From: Massilibacillus massiliensis
GTDB lineage: Bacteria; Bacillota; Negativicutes; FLKF01
NCBI RefSeq assembly: GCF_900086705.1
Contig: NZ_LT575483.1
Location: 3,329,533 to 3,393,532 of the forward strand
Direction: 5' to 3'
Length of the DNA stretch: 64,000 bases
In this document: positions 38,069-49,674 of the stretch, one piece after another
How positions within the stretch are numbered: the first letter of the stretch is position 1
Layout: every line of letters starts with the position of its first letter
Program-made: the position numbers and the translations under genes
Notes under the pieces: model-generated
The model's input: the letters and a program-made list of their open reading frames with translations, nothing else
The model's database searches: none
Told to the model about the DNA's origin: nothing

Positions 38069-38284
38069 TTGGCTACTGAAGAGTCGGCTGTACAGTCTGA
38101 AGGATCAAGCGTAATAGGGTTTTTTCGTGAAGTTAAATCTGAAGTGAAAAAAGTATCATGGCCTGACAAAAAAGAACTTGTAACGTATACAGGCGTAGTT
38201 TTTGTTACTGTGGTTTTTATTTCAATTCTGATTTGGCTTTGTGATACTGTGTTTGCTAAAATGCTCGAAGTCATTCTACGATAA
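38069..38284 (+). CDS. secE: Preprotein translocase subunit SecE
   Basis: About 71 aa, the short one-TM form of Firmicutes. The conserved EVKKVSWPDKKEL amphipathic segment precedes one membrane span (about 45-65). It clamps SecY. I choose TTG 38069 because TGGGGA lies about ten bases upstream; GTG 38060 is the alternative. It lies 40 bases before nusG. Confidence 0.92.
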   Translation: MATEESAVQSEGSSVIGFFREVKSEVKKVSWPDKKELVTYTGVVFVTVVFISILIWLCDTVFAKMLEVILR

Positions 38285-38326
38285 GGCGGCTAAGGGGGTG
38301 GGGGACGTAGTTTCGTCCCTTAAGTG

Positions 38327-38857
38327 ATGGAATCAGAAAAAAAATGGTATGTAATCCATACATATTCTGGATATGAAAACAAAGTAAAAGCAAATCTTGA
38401 ACGGAAAGTTCATTCGATGGGTATGGAAGATGAAATATTTCGTGTAGTTGTACCTATGGAAGATGAAGTTGAACATAAAGATGGCAAGAAAAAAATTACG
38501 AAAAAGAAAGTTTTCCCTGGATATGCATTGGTTGAAATGATTGTTAGTGATAGATCTTGGTATATTGTTCGCAATACACCAGGTGTTACCGGGTTTGTTG
38601 GTTCTGGAACTAAACCTATACCGCTCACTGATACTGAAGTGAAACGTATTCTTAAATCTATGGGAATTGAAGAACTTAAACCTAGCTTTGACATTGAAGT
38701 TGGGCAAGCTGTTCACATTAACTCTGGCGCTTTTGAAAATTTTGCGGCCACGGTTACAGAAATAAGTCCTGAACGTAGTAAAATTAAAGTTTTAGTTAAT
38801 ATGTTTGGACGTGAAACTCCGGTTGAATTGGAGTTTAGCCAAGTTGAGAAAATTTAA
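38327..38857 (+). CDS. nusG: Transcription elongation/antitermination factor NusG
   Basis: 176 aa. NGN domain (KKWYVIHTYSGYENKV, FPGYALVEM, VRNTPGVTGFVG) and a C-terminal KOW domain (VGQAVHINSGAFENFAATV). It binds RNAP and links to ribosomes or Rho. A small hairpin (GGGACG / CGTCCC) lies just before the start, and the SD is weak, so initiation may be regulated. Confidence 0.96.
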   Translation: MESEKKWYVIHTYSGYENKVKANLERKVHSMGMEDEIFRVVVPMEDEVEHKDGKKKITKKKVFPGYALVEMIVSDRSWYIVRNTPGVTGFVGSGTKPIPLTDTEVKRILKSMGIEELKPSFDIEVGQAVHINSGAFENFAATVTEISPERSKIKVLVNMFGRETPVELEFSQVEKI

Positions 38858-38888
38858 TTTGGTTTTATATTAAGGAGGTGTAATATAT

Positions 38889-39314
38889 ATGGCTAAAAAA
38901 GTTGTTAAGCTTGTAAAATTACAAGTGCCTGCTGGGAAAGCTACTCCAGCGCCTCCAGTTGGTCCTGCACTAGGTCAAGCTGGTGTTAATATTATGGCTT
39001 TTGTTAAAGAATTTAATGAAAGAACTGCTCAACAGGGTGGTTTGATTATTCCAGTTGAAATTACGGTTTTTGAGGATAGATCCTTTACATTTATCACAAA
39101 AACTCCTCCAGCTGCTGTACTTTTGAAAAAGGCTGCTGGTATTGAAACTGCGTCTGGCGAACCTAATAAGAAAAAAGTTGCTAAATTGCCACGTGCAAAA
39201 GCAATCGAAATCGCTGAAAGCAAAATGCAGGATTTGAATGCTGCTAGCATTGAAGCTGCTACTCGTATGATCGAAGGTACAGCTCGTAGCATGGGTATAG
39301 AAATCGTTGATTAA
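38889..39314 (+). CDS. rplK: 50S ribosomal protein L11
   Basis: 141 aa; N-terminal domain [18 protein letters not shown] and rRNA-binding C-terminal domain. Part of the GTPase-associated centre of the 50S subunit. SD AAGGAGGTG. First of the rplK-rplA pair. Confidence 0.97.
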   Translation: MAKKVVKLVKLQVPAGKATPAPPVGPALGQAGVNIMAFVKEFNERTAQQGGLIIPVEITVFEDRSFTFITKTPPAAVLLKKAAGIETASGEPNKKKVAKLPRAKAIEIAESKMQDLNAASIEAATRMIEGTARSMGIEIVD

Positions 39315-39336
39315 ATTTTAATTTTGATGCTATACT

Positions 39337-39364
39337 CGTGGGAGGGAAAACCGCTATTACCACG
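39337..39364 (+). promoter_or_regulatory. Putative L1 autoregulatory site in the rplK-rplA mRNA
   Basis: CGTGGGAGGG...CCGCTATTACCACG folds into a stem with an internal loop that resembles the L1 binding site on 23S rRNA. It lies directly before the rplA SD, a place where bound L1 could block translation. Confidence 0.65.
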
Positions 39365-39380
39365 AAAGGGGAAAAAAGAA

Positions 39381-40079
39381 ATGCCTAAATTTGGTAAAAA
39401 ATATCAAGAAGCTGCAAAGCTAATTGAAGATAAATTTTATGATGCTGATGAAGCTGTTGATTTGGTGAAAAAGACTGCTACAGCTAAATTTGATGAAACT
39501 GTTGAAGTTGCTGTGAAATTAGGTGTAGATCCTAAACATGCTGATCAACAAGTTCGTGGTGCCGTTGTGTTACCACATGGTACAGGCAAAAGCAAACGCG
39601 TATTGGTGTTTGCGAAAGGTGACAAAGTGAAAGAAGCAGAAGCAGCTGGTGCTGATTTTGTTGGTTCTGATGAACTTGTTACGAAAATTCAAGGAGGCTG
39701 GGCTGATTTTGATGTCGCTGTAGCTACTCCTGATATGATGGGTACAGTAGGTCGCCTTGGTAAAATACTTGGACCTAGAGGCTTAATGCCAAATCCTAAA
39801 GTTGGTACTGTAACTTTGGATCTTACCCGTGCTATTAATGAAATTAAAGCAGGTAAAATCGAATACCGTACTGATAAAGCTGGGAATATCCATGCGCCTA
39901 TCGGTAAGGCTTCATTCGAAGCTGGCAAGTTGTTAGAAAACTTCCAGACCTTAATTGATACATTGAATAAAGTGAAACCTGCCGCTGCAAAAGGCCAATA
40001 CATGCGCTCTATTACTGTGAGCACAACAATGGGTCCTGGCGTTAAGGTGAATCCGCTAAAAGTTTCCGCAAAAGCCTAA
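39381..40079 (+). CDS. rplA: 50S ribosomal protein L1
   Basis: 232 aa. RNA-binding signature [15 protein letters not shown] and the [14 protein letters not shown]-type segment. Binds the L1 stalk of 23S rRNA and often its own mRNA. ATG 39381 with AAAGGGG upstream; the upstream extension of the frame would run through the L1 site and is rejected. Confidence 0.97.
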   Translation: MPKFGKKYQEAAKLIEDKFYDADEAVDLVKKTATAKFDETVEVAVKLGVDPKHADQQVRGAVVLPHGTGKSKRVLVFAKGDKVKEAEAAGADFVGSDELVTKIQGGWADFDVAVATPDMMGTVGRLGKILGPRGLMPNPKVGTVTLDLTRAINEIKAGKIEYRTDKAGNIHAPIGKASFEAGKLLENFQTLIDTLNKVKPAAAKGQYMRSITVSTTMGPGVKVNPLKVSAKA

Positions 40080-40099
40080 AAGGGCTTTTAACAACTTAA

Positions 40100-40240
40100 T
40101 ATTTTAACTATTAGGCTGTAGAAAGCAGGTGCTCTTTTGGAGAGTATAATGGACTTGTCCGCCTGCCGAGGTCGGAGTTTTAGCATAGCTTAGGCTTATT
40201 GCAACCTCTGACGTTCTTAGTCAGAGGTTGTTTTATTGTT
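40100..40240 (+). promoter_or_regulatory. Ribosomal protein L10 leader (rplJL autoregulation)
   Basis: Structured leader between rplA and rplJ with a conserved-looking core around 40125-40180 and a terminator CAACCTCTGAC / GTCAGAGGTTG plus T run at 40202-40240. Binding of L10-L12 is known to control such leaders. Confidence 0.8.
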
Positions 40241-40266
40241 TTTATCTGAGGAAGGGGGTGTAGTTT

Positions 40267-40797
40267 ATGGCTGTAACTTCAGCAAAACAAGCGGTTGTCG
40301 CTGAGTTGAAAGAAAAACTTAGTACAGCACAAGGTGCCGTTTTGACATCTTATCGTGGTTTAACTGTTGCTCAAGATACAAAACTTCGTAGCAAATTACG
40401 TGAAGCGGGTGTTTCATATAGTGTAGTAAAAAACACAATGACTCGTATTGCGGCTAATGAAGCTGGTATCGAAGGCTTAGATCAATATTTAGAAGGTACA
40501 ACTGCATTAGCAGTGTCCGCAAGTGATCCAGTAGCTCCAGCAAAAGTCATTTCTGAGTTTATAAAAGAAAATAAACTTGAAAGCTTGGAAATTAAAGCTG
40601 GTTTAGTTGAAGGTAAAGTAATTGATACCGAAGCGGTTAAAGCACTTGCTGCTTTACCTGCACGCGAAGTACTTATTGCACAAGTTCTTGCTGGTATGCA
40701 ATCACCGATTGCCGGATTTGTCAATGTATTGCAAGGTTCTATTCGCAATGTGGTTTATGCGCTTGACGCGGTTCGTCAACAAAAAGAATCTGCATGA
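40267..40797 (+). CDS. rplJ: 50S ribosomal protein L10
   Basis: 176 aa. N-terminal rRNA-binding domain (AVLTSYRGLTVAQDTKLRSKLREAG, VVKNTMTRIA) and a C-terminal helix that carries the L7/L12 dimers. SD GAAGGGGG. Controlled by the leader upstream. Confidence 0.97.
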   Translation: MAVTSAKQAVVAELKEKLSTAQGAVLTSYRGLTVAQDTKLRSKLREAGVSYSVVKNTMTRIAANEAGIEGLDQYLEGTTALAVSASDPVAPAKVISEFIKENKLESLEIKAGLVEGKVIDTEAVKALAALPAREVLIAQVLAGMQSPIAGFVNVLQGSIRNVVYALDAVRQQKESA

Positions 40798-40847
40798 TTC
40801 TTTTAGAATGAAAATAAATGAATTAAAATTTTGGAGGTATATTTATA

Positions 40848-41216
40848 ATGAACAAAGAACAAATTATGGAAGCCATTGAGAACATGACAGTTCTTGAATT
40901 ATCAGAATTAGTAAAAGCTTTAGAAGAAAAATTTGGTGTGTCTGCAGCTGCTCCTGTAGCTGTAGCTGCTGCTCCTGCGGCTGGCGGTGCTGCTGCTGCT
41001 GAACAAACTGAATTTGATGTTATTTTAGCAAGTGCTGGTGGAAGCAAAATCAACGTTATTAAAGTTGTTCGCGAAGTAACTGGTCTTGGTCTTAAAGAAG
41101 CAAAAGAATTAGTTGACGGTGCTCCTAAAGCAATCAAAGAAAAAGTTGCAAAAGCTGATGCTGATGCAATTAAAGCTAAGCTTGAAGAAGCTGGCGCAAC
41201 TGTTGAAGTTAAATAA
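40848..41216 (+). CDS. rplL: 50S ribosomal protein L7/L12
   Basis: 122 aa; N-terminal dimerisation domain, Ala-rich hinge (about 35-52), and the C-terminal factor-binding domain ([28 protein letters not shown]). Normal length. Closes the rplJL unit with a strong terminator. Confidence 0.98.
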   Translation: MNKEQIMEAIENMTVLELSELVKALEEKFGVSAAAPVAVAAAPAAGGAAAAEQTEFDVILASAGGSKINVIKVVREVTGLGLKEAKELVDGAPKAIKEKVAKADADAIKAKLEEAGATVEVK

Positions 41217-41240
41217 GTTTAATTTCTCGGTATAGTATTA

Positions 41241-41280
41241 AAAATTAAAGAGTACCAAAAAATGGTACTCTTTAATTTTA
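41241..41280 (+). terminator. rplL terminator
   Basis: AAAATTAAAGAGTACCA / TGGTACTCTTTAATTTT, a 17-bp stem ending in T. Confidence 0.92.
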
Positions 41281-41302
41281 CCATATTATAATAAAATATA
41301 TA

Positions 41303-41331
41303 TTGACATTTTATTATAAATATGATAGTAT
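41303..41331 (+). promoter_or_regulatory. rpoBC promoter
   Basis: TTGACA (41303-41308), 17-base spacer, TAGTAT (41326-41331). It sits 266 bases before rpoB. Confidence 0.8.
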
Positions 41332-41449
41332 TTTTTATTGCAGAATGTATAATGTTAAATTTAGTATTATACTTAAAAATGCGATTGACTATCGCAAGAT
41401 TTTATTCAAAATAGGTATAACGCATAATAAAATAGGAAATAGTAATATA

Positions 41450-41522
41450 ATGGAGGATGAAAATGGTATTTCATCAATAAAAATGCAAGGTTTTAATTAA
41501 AATTAGTAGCCTTGCCTTTTTA
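41450..41522 (+). promoter_or_regulatory. rpoB leader with candidate leader peptide and terminator
   Basis: A 16-codon frame (MEDENGISSIKMQGFN, 41450-41500) ends inside a hairpin GCAAGG (41485-41490) / CCTTGC (41510-41515) with an inner TTTTAATTAAAA palindrome and a T run. This could be a translation-coupled attenuator. The rest of the 316-base rplL-rpoB gap holds only the promoter and the rplL terminator. Confidence 0.4.
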
Positions 41523-41596
41523 GTATTTCATTGATAATTCTATTTTCTATGGATGTGTGTGGTTTAGTCAAATTGGGCTAAGGGGTGAAGGATTTA

Positions 41597-44500
41597 ATGT
41601 TCAATCCTGTTCCGGTGGGCAAAAGAGTCAGGTATAGTTATGCAAAAATTAAAGAAGTACTGGACATGCCTCATCTTCTTGATATTCAAAGGAATTCTTA
41701 TGAATGGTTTTTAAAAGAAGGTTTACAAGAAATATTCCATGATATTTCACCAATTCAAGATTTTACAGGAAACTTAGTATTGTCTTTTGAAAATTTTAGT
41801 TTAGGTGAGCCAAAATATGATGTGGATGAATGTAAAGAAAGAGATGTTACTTTTTCAGCTCCGCTGAGAGTAAACGTTCGTCTAATCAACCGAGAAACTG
41901 GCGAAATCAAAGAGCAAGAAGTTTTTATGGGTGATTTCCCGCTAATGACAGAAACAGGTACTTTTATTATTAATGGTGCTGAAAGGGTCATTGTAAGTCA
42001 GTTGGTACGTTCGCCAGGAGCGTACTATGGAGAAACAATTGATACAAGTGGTAAAAAATTATACAACGCAACTGTAATTCCAAATCGTGGTGCATGGTTA
42101 GAATTAGAAACCGATGCAAATGATGTTATCTCGGTTCGGGTAGACAGAACCCGTAAATTGCCGGTTACAGTACTTGTTAGAGCGCTAGGATTTAGTTCTA
42201 ATGCAGCAATTACTGAATTGTTTGGCGATGATGCTCGTATTCGAGCTACTTTAGAAAGGGATAATACCGATTCTAAAGAAGAGGCTTTGGTAGAAATCTA
42301 TAAAAGACTTCGTCCAGGTGAGCCACCAACGGTAGATAATGCAACTCAATTGTTACAATCCTTATTTTTTGATTCAAAACGATACGATTTAGCTACGGTT
42401 GGCCGTTATAAATTAACGAAAAAATTAGGTTGGAAAAGACGTTTGATGAGTAAAACGCTTTATCAGCCTGTTGTTGATAAAGAAACGGGAGAAATTATTC
42501 TTCCTGTTGATACTGTTATCAATGAAACTATGTTAGATGCGATCGACGAGAAAGCTGTTTTTGGTGAAGATCAAGTTATTGAACTTAAGATCAAAACCAA
42601 AGAAGGCAATCCAGTTAAAATGATTTGTTCGCCAACATTGCCATATATGCATAGAACAATTACGCGAGAAGATATCATTGCAGCAGTTAACTATTTACTG
42701 AACCTTATGGATGGCTTTGGGAATACAGATGATATTGATCATCTAGGTAACAGACGTGTACGTTCTGTTGGTGAATTATTACAAAATCAATTTAGAATTG
42801 GTTTATCAAGAATGGAACGTGTTGTAAAGGAACGTATGACAATTCAGGATGTGGATGTAATTACGCCGCAGGCTTTAATCAACATTCGCCCTGTTGTTGC
42901 AGCAATCAAAGAATTCTTTGGTTCTAGCCAATTGTCTCAGTTTATGGATCAGCACAATCCGTTAAGTGAATTGACACATAAACGCCGTTTGAGTGCGCTT
43001 GGACCTGGTGGATTGAGTCGTGAACGTGCCGGATTTGAAGTGCGTGACGTACATCATTCTCATTATGGTCGTATGTGCCCAATTGAAACACCAGAAGGTC
43101 CTAATATCGGTTTGATCGGTTCTCTTTCTACCTTTGGTAGGATCAATGAATTTGGCTTTATTGAAACACCGTATCGTAAAGTAGATAGAGTAAATCACAA
43201 AGTGACGGATGAAGTTCGTTATTTGACTGCCGATGAAGAAGATGAAATGATTGTAGCGCAAGCGAACCAGACTTTAAGTGAAGATGGATGGTTTGTCGAT
43301 GAACGTGTTACTGCTCGTCATAGACATGATACATTGCTCGTTCCAGGTGAAAACGTTGACTATATGGACGTGTCACCAAAACAAGTAGTATCAATTGCTA
43401 CGGCGATGATTCCGTTCCTTGAGAATGATGATGCAAACCGTGCCCTTATGGGAGCGAATATGCAGCGTCAGGCAGTTCCATTGCTTCGTACGCAAGCACC
43501 GATTGTAGGTACTGGTATGGAATATAAAGCTGCTTGTGATTCTGGCGTTATGATTTTATCAAAAAATGGTGGATTTGTAGAAAAAGTTACTGGGGACGAA
43601 ATTCATATTAGAACAGAAAAAGGTTCCCTTGATGTCTATAAAATGCAAAAATATCTTCGTTCTAACCAAGGGACTTGTATTAACCAGCGTCCGATTGTTT
43701 ATAAAGGCGATCAGATACGGAAGAATCAAGTCATTGCGGATGGTCCGGCAACGGATAATGGAGAGCTTGCACTTGGGTTTAACGTTCTTGTAGCATTTAT
43801 GCCATGGGAAGGTTACAACTATGAAGATGCGATTTTACTTAGCGAAAAGCTTGTTAAAGAAGACATTTACACTTCTATACATATTGAAGAGTATGAATGT
43901 GATGCACGTGATACAAAACTTGGACCAGAAGAGATTACGCGTGATATTCCAAATGTTGCTGAAGAAGCATTAAGAGATCTTGATGATCGTGGTATTATCT
44001 GCATTGGTGCGGAAGTTCGTCCTGGAGATATTTTAGTTGGAAAAGTGACACCAAAAGGTGAAACTGAACTTACTGCTGAAGAGAGATTGCTTCGTGCTAT
44101 CTTTGGGGAAAAAGCTCGGGAAGTACGTGATACTTCTCTTAGAGTACCACATGGTGAAGCAGGTAAGATTGTAGATGTTAAAGTCTTCAGTCGTGAAAAT
44201 GGTGATGAATTACCACCTGGTGTAAATCATTTAGTTCGTGTTTATATTGCACAAAAACGTAAAATCTCAGTCGGGGATAAAATGGCTGGTCGTCATGGTA
44301 ATAAAGGGGTTGTTTCACGTATTATGCGTGAGGAAGATATGCCGTTTTTACCTGATGGTACGCCAGTTCAAATTGTTCTGAATCCATTAGGTGTGCCATC
44401 GCGTATGAATATTGGGCAGGTTTTAGAAACGCATCTTGGTATGGCAGCGCGTGCGCTTGGCATGCAGATCAAAGCAGGCGATCCTACTGTTGAATCCAGA

Positions 44501-45355
44501 CTTCGAGATTTGGGATACAATGTTGATAAACATGGGTTACCAAAACCGGATGTTGCAGGTGTACATATTTCTACACCGGTATTTGACGGGGCGAAAGAAA
44601 CTGAAGTATTTGCAACGCTTAAAGCAGCTGGACTTCGTGATGATGGGAAAACAGTTCTCTATGATGGACGTACAGGAGAACCTTTTGATAATCCAGTCAC
44701 AGTTGGTTGTGTATACATGTTAAAATTACATCATCTTGTTGATGATAAGATTCATGCACGTTCCACAGGTCCATATTCCTTGGTAACACAACAGCCATTA
44801 GGCGGCAAGGCGCAATTTGGCGGACAGCGTTTCGGGGAAATGGAAGTTTGGGCTCTTGAAGCCTATGGAGCTGCTTACACATTGCAAGAAATTTTAACAG
44901 TGAAATCTGACGATGTTGTTGGTCGTGTTAAAACGTATGAGGCAATTGTAAAAGGTGAAAATGTTCCTGAACCAGGAGTTCCAGAATCATTTAAGGTTCT
45001 TATTAAAGAATTGCAGAGTATTGGTCTTGATATCAAAGTTCTTTCGGAAGATGCACAAGAAATTATGATTCATGATACCGATGAGGATATCAATGAAACA
45101 GCGAAAGAATTAGATTTAAATGTAGATGGCGTAGTTGCAGAAAACGAAAAGACAGCATTAACAACAACAACAGCGCCGTATCAAAATGAAGAATCCGATG
45201 ACAATGCGAATGAAGATGCAGAGCCACTGGAATCTGATTTAGATATTATTGCTGAACTCGGTGAATTTGGAACTGGATCGTCGAACGATAATACGGATGA
45301 TGATGATAACGAAACTACAGATGATATAAATCTTGATGATCTTATCAAAGAATAG
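41597..45355 (+). CDS. rpoB: RNA polymerase beta subunit
   Basis: 1252 aa. The rifampicin pocket segment [24 protein letters not shown] keeps the residues equal to E. coli D516, H526 and S531, with His at the position of N518. [12 protein letters not shown] and the C-terminal [28 protein letters not shown] are present. A very acidic tail (last 70 residues, Asp/Glu/Asn-rich) follows. ATG 41597 is preferred; GTG 41585 overlaps the SD. Confidence 0.97.
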   Translation: MFNPVPVGKRVRYSYAKIKEVLDMPHLLDIQRNSYEWFLKEGLQEIFHDISPIQDFTGNLVLSFENFSLGEPKYDVDECKERDVTFSAPLRVNVRLINRETGEIKEQEVFMGDFPLMTETGTFIINGAERVIVSQLVRSPGAYYGETIDTSGKKLYNATVIPNRGAWLELETDANDVISVRVDRTRKLPVTVLVRALGFSSNAAITELFGDDARIRATLERDNTDSKEEALVEIYKRLRPGEPPTVDNATQLLQSLFFDSKRYDLATVGRYKLTKKLGWKRRLMSKTLYQPVVDKETGEIILPVDTVINETMLDAIDEKAVFGEDQVIELKIKTKEGNPVKMICSPTLPYMHRTITREDIIAAVNYLLNLMDGFGNTDDIDHLGNRRVRSVGELLQNQFRIGLSRMERVVKERMTIQDVDVITPQALINIRPVVAAIKEFFGSSQLSQFMDQHNPLSELTHKRRLSALGPGGLSRERAGFEVRDVHHSHYGRMCPIETPEGPNIGLIGSLSTFGRINEFGFIETPYRKVDRVNHKVTDEVRYLTADEEDEMIVAQANQTLSEDGWFVDERVTARHRHDTLLVPGENVDYMDVSPKQVVSIATAMIPFLENDDANRALMGANMQRQAVPLLRTQAPIVGTGMEYKAACDSGVMILSKNGGFVEKVTGDEIHIRTEKGSLDVYKMQKYLRSNQGTCINQRPIVYKGDQIRKNQVIADGPATDNGELALGFNVLVAFMPWEGYNYEDAILLSEKLVKEDIYTSIHIEEYECDARDTKLGPEEITRDIPNVAEEALRDLDDRGIICIGAEVRPGDILVGKVTPKGETELTAEERLLRAIFGEKAREVRDTSLRVPHGEAGKIVDVKVFSRENGDELPPGVNHLVRVYIAQKRKISVGDKMAGRHGNKGVVSRIMREEDMPFLPDGTPVQIVLNPLGVPSRMNIGQVLETHLGMAARALGMQIKAGDPTVESRLRDLGYNVDKHGLPKPDVAGVHISTPVFDGAKETEVFATLKAAGLRDDGKTVLYDGRTGEPFDNPVTVGCVYMLKLHHLVDDKIHARSTGPYSLVTQQPLGGKAQFGGQRFGEMEVWALEAYGAAYTLQEILTVKSDDVVGRVKTYEAIVKGENVPEPGVPESFKVLIKELQSIGLDIKVLSEDAQEIMIHDTDEDINETAKELDLNVDGVVAENEKTALTTTTAPYQNEESDDNANEDAEPLESDLDIIAELGEFGTGSSNDNTDDDDNETTDDINLDDLIKE

Positions 45356-45372
45356 AAGGGAGTGACACCCCC

Positions 45373-48300
45373 TTGTTGGATGTAAACAATTTTGACTCAA
45401 TGCGAATTGGGTTGGCTTCGCCGGAAAAGATTAGAGAATGGTCGCATGGTGAAGTAAAAAAACCAGAGACAATTAATTATCGTACATTAAAGCCAGAACG
45501 TGACGGATTATTTTGTGAGAAAATTTTTGGACCGACGCGTGATTGGGAATGTCATTGCGGTAAGTATAAACGTATTCGTTATAAAGGGATTATTTGCGAT
45601 CGCTGCGGTGTTGAAGTAACTCGTTCAAAAGTACGTCGTGATCGTATGGGGCATATTGAGTTAGCTGCTCCAGTATCTCATATTTGGTATTTCAAGGGTA
45701 TACCAAGTCGTATGGGATTGATTTTAGATGTTTCACCTCGTTCTTTAGAAAAAGTTTTATACTTTGCTTCCTATATTGTATTAGACCCAGCAGATACTCC
45801 GTTAATGAAGAAGCAGTTGTTAACAGAAAATGAATACAGAGAATATCGTGATAAATACGGTGCTGCATTCAAAGTCGGCATGGGAGCCGAAGCTGTAAAA
45901 AAACTTCTTGAAGAACTTGATCTTGAAACGATGGGAAAAGAATTGCGTCAAGAATTAAAAGAGGTAAGCGGGCAACGTAAAATTCGTGCGATTCGCCGCC
46001 TTGAAGTTGTTGAAGCATTTCGGAAATCTGGTAATAAACCAGAATGGATGATTATGGACGTTGTACCGGTCATCCCTCCAGAATTGCGTCCAATGGTACA
46101 ATTAGATGGTGGACGTTTTGCTACTTCAGATTTGAATGATTTATATCGTCGTGTAATAAATAGAAATAACCGTTTAAAACGTCTTTTAGATTTAGGTGCA
46201 CCTGATATTATTGTTCGCAATGAAAAACGTATGTTGCAAGAGGCTGTCGATGCATTGATTGATAATGGTCGTCGTGGTCGTCCTGTAACAGGACCTGGTA
46301 ATCGCCCTTTAAAATCGCTTAGCGATATGTTAAAAGGTAAGCAGGGGCGTTTCCGTCAAAATCTACTTGGTAAACGCGTTGACTACTCAGGTCGTTCTGT
46401 TATCGTTGTAGGTCCAGAACTTAAATTGCATCAATGCGGTTTGCCAAAAGAAATGGCACTGGAACTCTTTAAACCATTTGTTATGAAAAAATTGGTGAAT
46501 GCAGGGCATGCACATAATATTAAAAGTGCGAAACGGATGGTCGAAAGAATTCGTCCTGAAGTATGGGATGTTTTGGAAGAAGTTATTAAAGAACATCCAG
46601 TGCTTTTAAATCGTGCACCTACGCTTCATAGATTAGGAATTCAAGCGTTCGAACCGGTATTAACTGAAGGACGCGCTTTAAAATTACATCCGCTTGTTTG
46701 TACAGCGTATAATGCTGACTTTGATGGTGACCAAATGGCAATCCATTTGCCTTTATCAGCAGAGGCGCAAGCTGAAGCACGTATTTTAATGTTATCTGCA
46801 CATAATATTCTTTCGACAAAAGATGGGCGACCAGTTGCTGTTCCAACACAGGATATGGTACTAGGAGCTTATTATTTGACAATTGTGAGACCAGGTTCTC
46901 TTGGTGAAGGTAAAGTTATGACTGGTATCAATGAAGCACTTCTTGCGTATCAGCATAAAGAGTTATCTTTACAGGCACAGATTAAAGTTCGTATTGATGG
47001 CTATGGCATGGTAAATACGACTTTAGGAAGAATGATTTTCAATGAAAGTCTTCCACCAGAAATTCGTTATTATCATAAAGAAGATGACGAATGGTCGCTT
47101 GGTATCTTAATGGATAAGAAAAATCTTGGTAAGTTGGTTGGTAATTGCTATCGGAAGTTTGGAAACTCTAGAACGGCTGAAGTTATTGATAGAGTGAAAA
47201 AATTAGGTTATTCTTATGCTTGTCGTGCGGGGATGACTGTTGCAATTGCTGATATTAAGATTCCACCAGAAAAGAAAGATATTTTGGCGGCAACAGAAGC
47301 ACAAGTAAATTCTATTGAAAAACAATTCCGTCGTGGTTTAATCACAGATGATGAACGTTATAATAAAGTTATCAATTTGTGGACGCAAGCAACCGATGAT
47401 GTAACAAAAGCGATGATGAATAACTTGGATAAATTTAATCCAATTTATATGATGGCAAACTCTGGTGCACGTGGTAATATTCAGCAAATGCGTCAGTTGG
47501 CTGGTATGCGTGGACTTATGGCTGATCCATCTGGTAAAATCATTGACTTACCTATTAAGGCAAATTTCCGTGAAGGTTTAACTGTGTTAGAATACTTTAT
47601 TTCTACGCATGGTGCTCGTAAAGGTTTGGCTGATACAGCACTTAGAACAGCCGATTCTGGATATTTGACTCGTCGTCTTGTTGACGTTGCACAAGATGTG
47701 ATTGTTCGTGAAGATGATTGTGATATTGTAGGTATCAATTTGGTTCGTGAACGTGCGAAATTGGCAAGATCTACAACCAGCGCAATTGAAGTATTGAAAG
47801 ATTCCTTGTTAGGTCGATTGCTTGCAAATGAAGTTACAGATACAAAAACAGGTGAGGTTATTCTTGCTGAAGAAACTGTATTGAATGAAGATAATTTGCA
47901 ATTAATCGGACAGCATTGTATACCGGAAATTGTAGTTCGTGGTTCTACTGCGGGTGGCTATGAAGGTGCGGTTAGCAATGCTACGACAACAGAAACTATT
48001 ACATTAGGTGCACCGGAAGAAAGTGTACGAAATGCAATTCGCAAATCAATGATTCGTGAGATGTTGGGTAAAGATACGACTGCTGTTGTTAAAAATAATG
48101 CCGGTGAAGAAATTGTTCCAGCGAATGTGCCTTTGAATGAAGAATATATTGAAGCTATTTTAGCAAGTGATGCAAAAGAAGTAAAAGTTAGAAATAACAA
48201 TATTCGTGGTATCGAGGTGCAAGCGATTAAAGAAGGTGCTGCTGTCATTGAGCATCTAAAAGATCGTATCGTTGGGCGTGTTCTTGCTGAGGATATTGTC

Positions 48301-49344
48301 AATCCGGAAACAGGCGAGAAGCTTGCGGGAATTAATCAAGAAGTAGACGAAGATTTGGCAGAAGAAATTGTTAAAATTCGTGAAAAAGTTGTGATTCGTT
48401 CTGTACTTACATGTAAATCGCAATTTGGGGTTTGTATCAAGTGCTATGGACGTAATTTGGCAACTGGACATCAAGTTGATGTCGGAGAAGCTGTGGGAAT
48501 TATTGCTGCACAATCAATTGGTGAACCGGGCACGCAGCTTACAATGCGTACATTCCATACTGGCGGTATTGCTGGTGATGATATTACGCAAGGTCTTCCT
48601 CGTGTTGAAGAACTATTTGAAGCACGTAAACCGAAACGTCAATCCATTATCGCCGAAATTGATGGTCGGGTGGAAGTGAAAGAAACGAAAGGTCTTCGTA
48701 AGGTTACAGTATATCCTGAAGCCGGCGAAGAACGTGTATATCAAATTCCTTATGGTGCTCGTATTATTGCCAAAGATGGTGAGATCGTTGAGCCTGGGGA
48801 TCGACTTACAGAAGGTTCTATTAACCCACACGATATTCTACGGGTTTGTGGCTTGAAAGCTACGCAACGTTACTTGGTGTATGAAGTACAAAAAGTGTAT
48901 AAATCTCAGGGTGTTGAAATTAACGATAAACATATTGAGGTTATGGTTCGTCAAATGCTTCATAAAGTAAAAGTTGAAGAGTCTGGTGATACAGATTTCT
49001 TACCAGGTGAATATATTGATGTAAATAATTTTGAAGCTGAAAATGCTAAAGCAATTGAAGCAGATGGTGAACCAGCAGTTGCGAGACCAATTCTGCTTGG
49101 TATCACAAAAGCTTCACTTGCAACAGATTCTTTCTTATCAGCTGCATCTTTCCAAGAAACGACGCGTGTTCTTACGGATGCTGCGATCAAAGGAAAAGTG
49201 GATCCGCTTCTTGGACTTAAAGAAAATGTTATTATTGGTAAACTTGTTCCAGCTGGTACTGGAATGAGTAGATATCGTAATATCAAAGTTGTGAATGAAG
49301 AACAGGAACAAGAAGTAGCAGTTGGTGTAGAAGGCGAAGAGTAA
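45373..49344 (+). CDS. rpoC: RNA polymerase beta' subunit
   Basis: 1323 aa. N-terminal zinc ribbon ([20 protein letters not shown]), active-site [10 protein letters not shown] with the three Mg-binding Asp, and the second zinc site ([13 protein letters not shown]). TTG start with GGGAG upstream, 17 bases after rpoB. It ends at a strong terminator. The canonical next gene (L7Ae-like) is 6 kb away because of an inserted PTS operon. Confidence 0.98.
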   Translation: MLDVNNFDSMRIGLASPEKIREWSHGEVKKPETINYRTLKPERDGLFCEKIFGPTRDWECHCGKYKRIRYKGIICDRCGVEVTRSKVRRDRMGHIELAAPVSHIWYFKGIPSRMGLILDVSPRSLEKVLYFASYIVLDPADTPLMKKQLLTENEYREYRDKYGAAFKVGMGAEAVKKLLEELDLETMGKELRQELKEVSGQRKIRAIRRLEVVEAFRKSGNKPEWMIMDVVPVIPPELRPMVQLDGGRFATSDLNDLYRRVINRNNRLKRLLDLGAPDIIVRNEKRMLQEAVDALIDNGRRGRPVTGPGNRPLKSLSDMLKGKQGRFRQNLLGKRVDYSGRSVIVVGPELKLHQCGLPKEMALELFKPFVMKKLVNAGHAHNIKSAKRMVERIRPEVWDVLEEVIKEHPVLLNRAPTLHRLGIQAFEPVLTEGRALKLHPLVCTAYNADFDGDQMAIHLPLSAEAQAEARILMLSAHNILSTKDGRPVAVPTQDMVLGAYYLTIVRPGSLGEGKVMTGINEALLAYQHKELSLQAQIKVRIDGYGMVNTTLGRMIFNESLPPEIRYYHKEDDEWSLGILMDKKNLGKLVGNCYRKFGNSRTAEVIDRVKKLGYSYACRAGMTVAIADIKIPPEKKDILAATEAQVNSIEKQFRRGLITDDERYNKVINLWTQATDDVTKAMMNNLDKFNPIYMMANSGARGNIQQMRQLAGMRGLMADPSGKIIDLPIKANFREGLTVLEYFISTHGARKGLADTALRTADSGYLTRRLVDVAQDVIVREDDCDIVGINLVRERAKLARSTTSAIEVLKDSLLGRLLANEVTDTKTGEVILAEETVLNEDNLQLIGQHCIPEIVVRGSTAGGYEGAVSNATTTETITLGAPEESVRNAIRKSMIREMLGKDTTAVVKNNAGEEIVPANVPLNEEYIEAILASDAKEVKVRNNNIRGIEVQAIKEGAAVIEHLKDRIVGRVLAEDIVNPETGEKLAGINQEVDEDLAEEIVKIREKVVIRSVLTCKSQFGVCIKCYGRNLATGHQVDVGEAVGIIAAQSIGEPGTQLTMRTFHTGGIAGDDITQGLPRVEELFEARKPKRQSIIAEIDGRVEVKETKGLRKVTVYPEAGEERVYQIPYGARIIAKDGEIVEPGDRLTEGSINPHDILRVCGLKATQRYLVYEVQKVYKSQGVEINDKHIEVMVRQMLHKVKVEESGDTDFLPGEYIDVNNFEAENAKAIEADGEPAVARPILLGITKASLATDSFLSAASFQETTRVLTDAAIKGKVDPLLGLKENVIIGKLVPAGTGMSRYRNIKVVNEEQEQEVAVGVEGEE

Positions 49345-49352
49345 GATATAGC

Positions 49353-49387
49353 AAAAGGATGGTACAGTTTTGTACCATCCTTTTTTA
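49353..49387 (+). terminator. rpoBC terminator
   Basis: AAAAGGATGGTACA / TGTACCATCCTTTT with a four-base loop and T run. Confidence 0.95.
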
Positions 49388-49465
49388 TTGTGCACAAATA
49401 AAAAATAGTATAGTAAAAGAGAGGTTGAAATTTAAAATTTTGTGGCAGGAGTTGGGAATATTTTT

Positions 49466-49556
49466 AAAAGTGAAAATAATCACACTATTACAATGGTATA
49501 TAAATAGAACAAATGTAAAAGTGAAAATAAGCACATTGTACTTTTACATTTGTTCT
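49466..49556 (+). promoter_or_regulatory. Operator region of the polyol PTS operon
   Basis: A 20-base direct repeat (AAAAGTGAAAATAAnCACA) occurs at 49466 and 49517, 51 bases apart. Each holds a GTGA-N6-(T/G)CAC dyad. The second overlaps a perfect 17-bp inverted repeat, AGAACAAATGTAAAAGT (49506-49522) with 49540-49556. Likely sites for the SorC regulator encoded next or a Crp/Fnr-type protein. Confidence 0.65.
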
Positions 49557-49674
49557 TATCGTAATATATTGAAAACATGCGAATCTATCTATATAATATG
49601 AATTGTAAGCGGATTATAAATAAAATAAGAGAGAGAATATAACTTGATTGGCAAAATGTATCGGAGGTTTTTCC

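Noticed and set aside
41303-41500. 65-codon ORF upstream of rpoB
   Set aside because: It starts inside the -35 box of the rpoB promoter, so it cannot be translated from that RNA. Only its last 16 codons are kept as a possible leader peptide.
49359-49601. 80-codon ORF after rpoC
   Set aside because: It spans the rpoC terminator and the operator repeats and has no SD.
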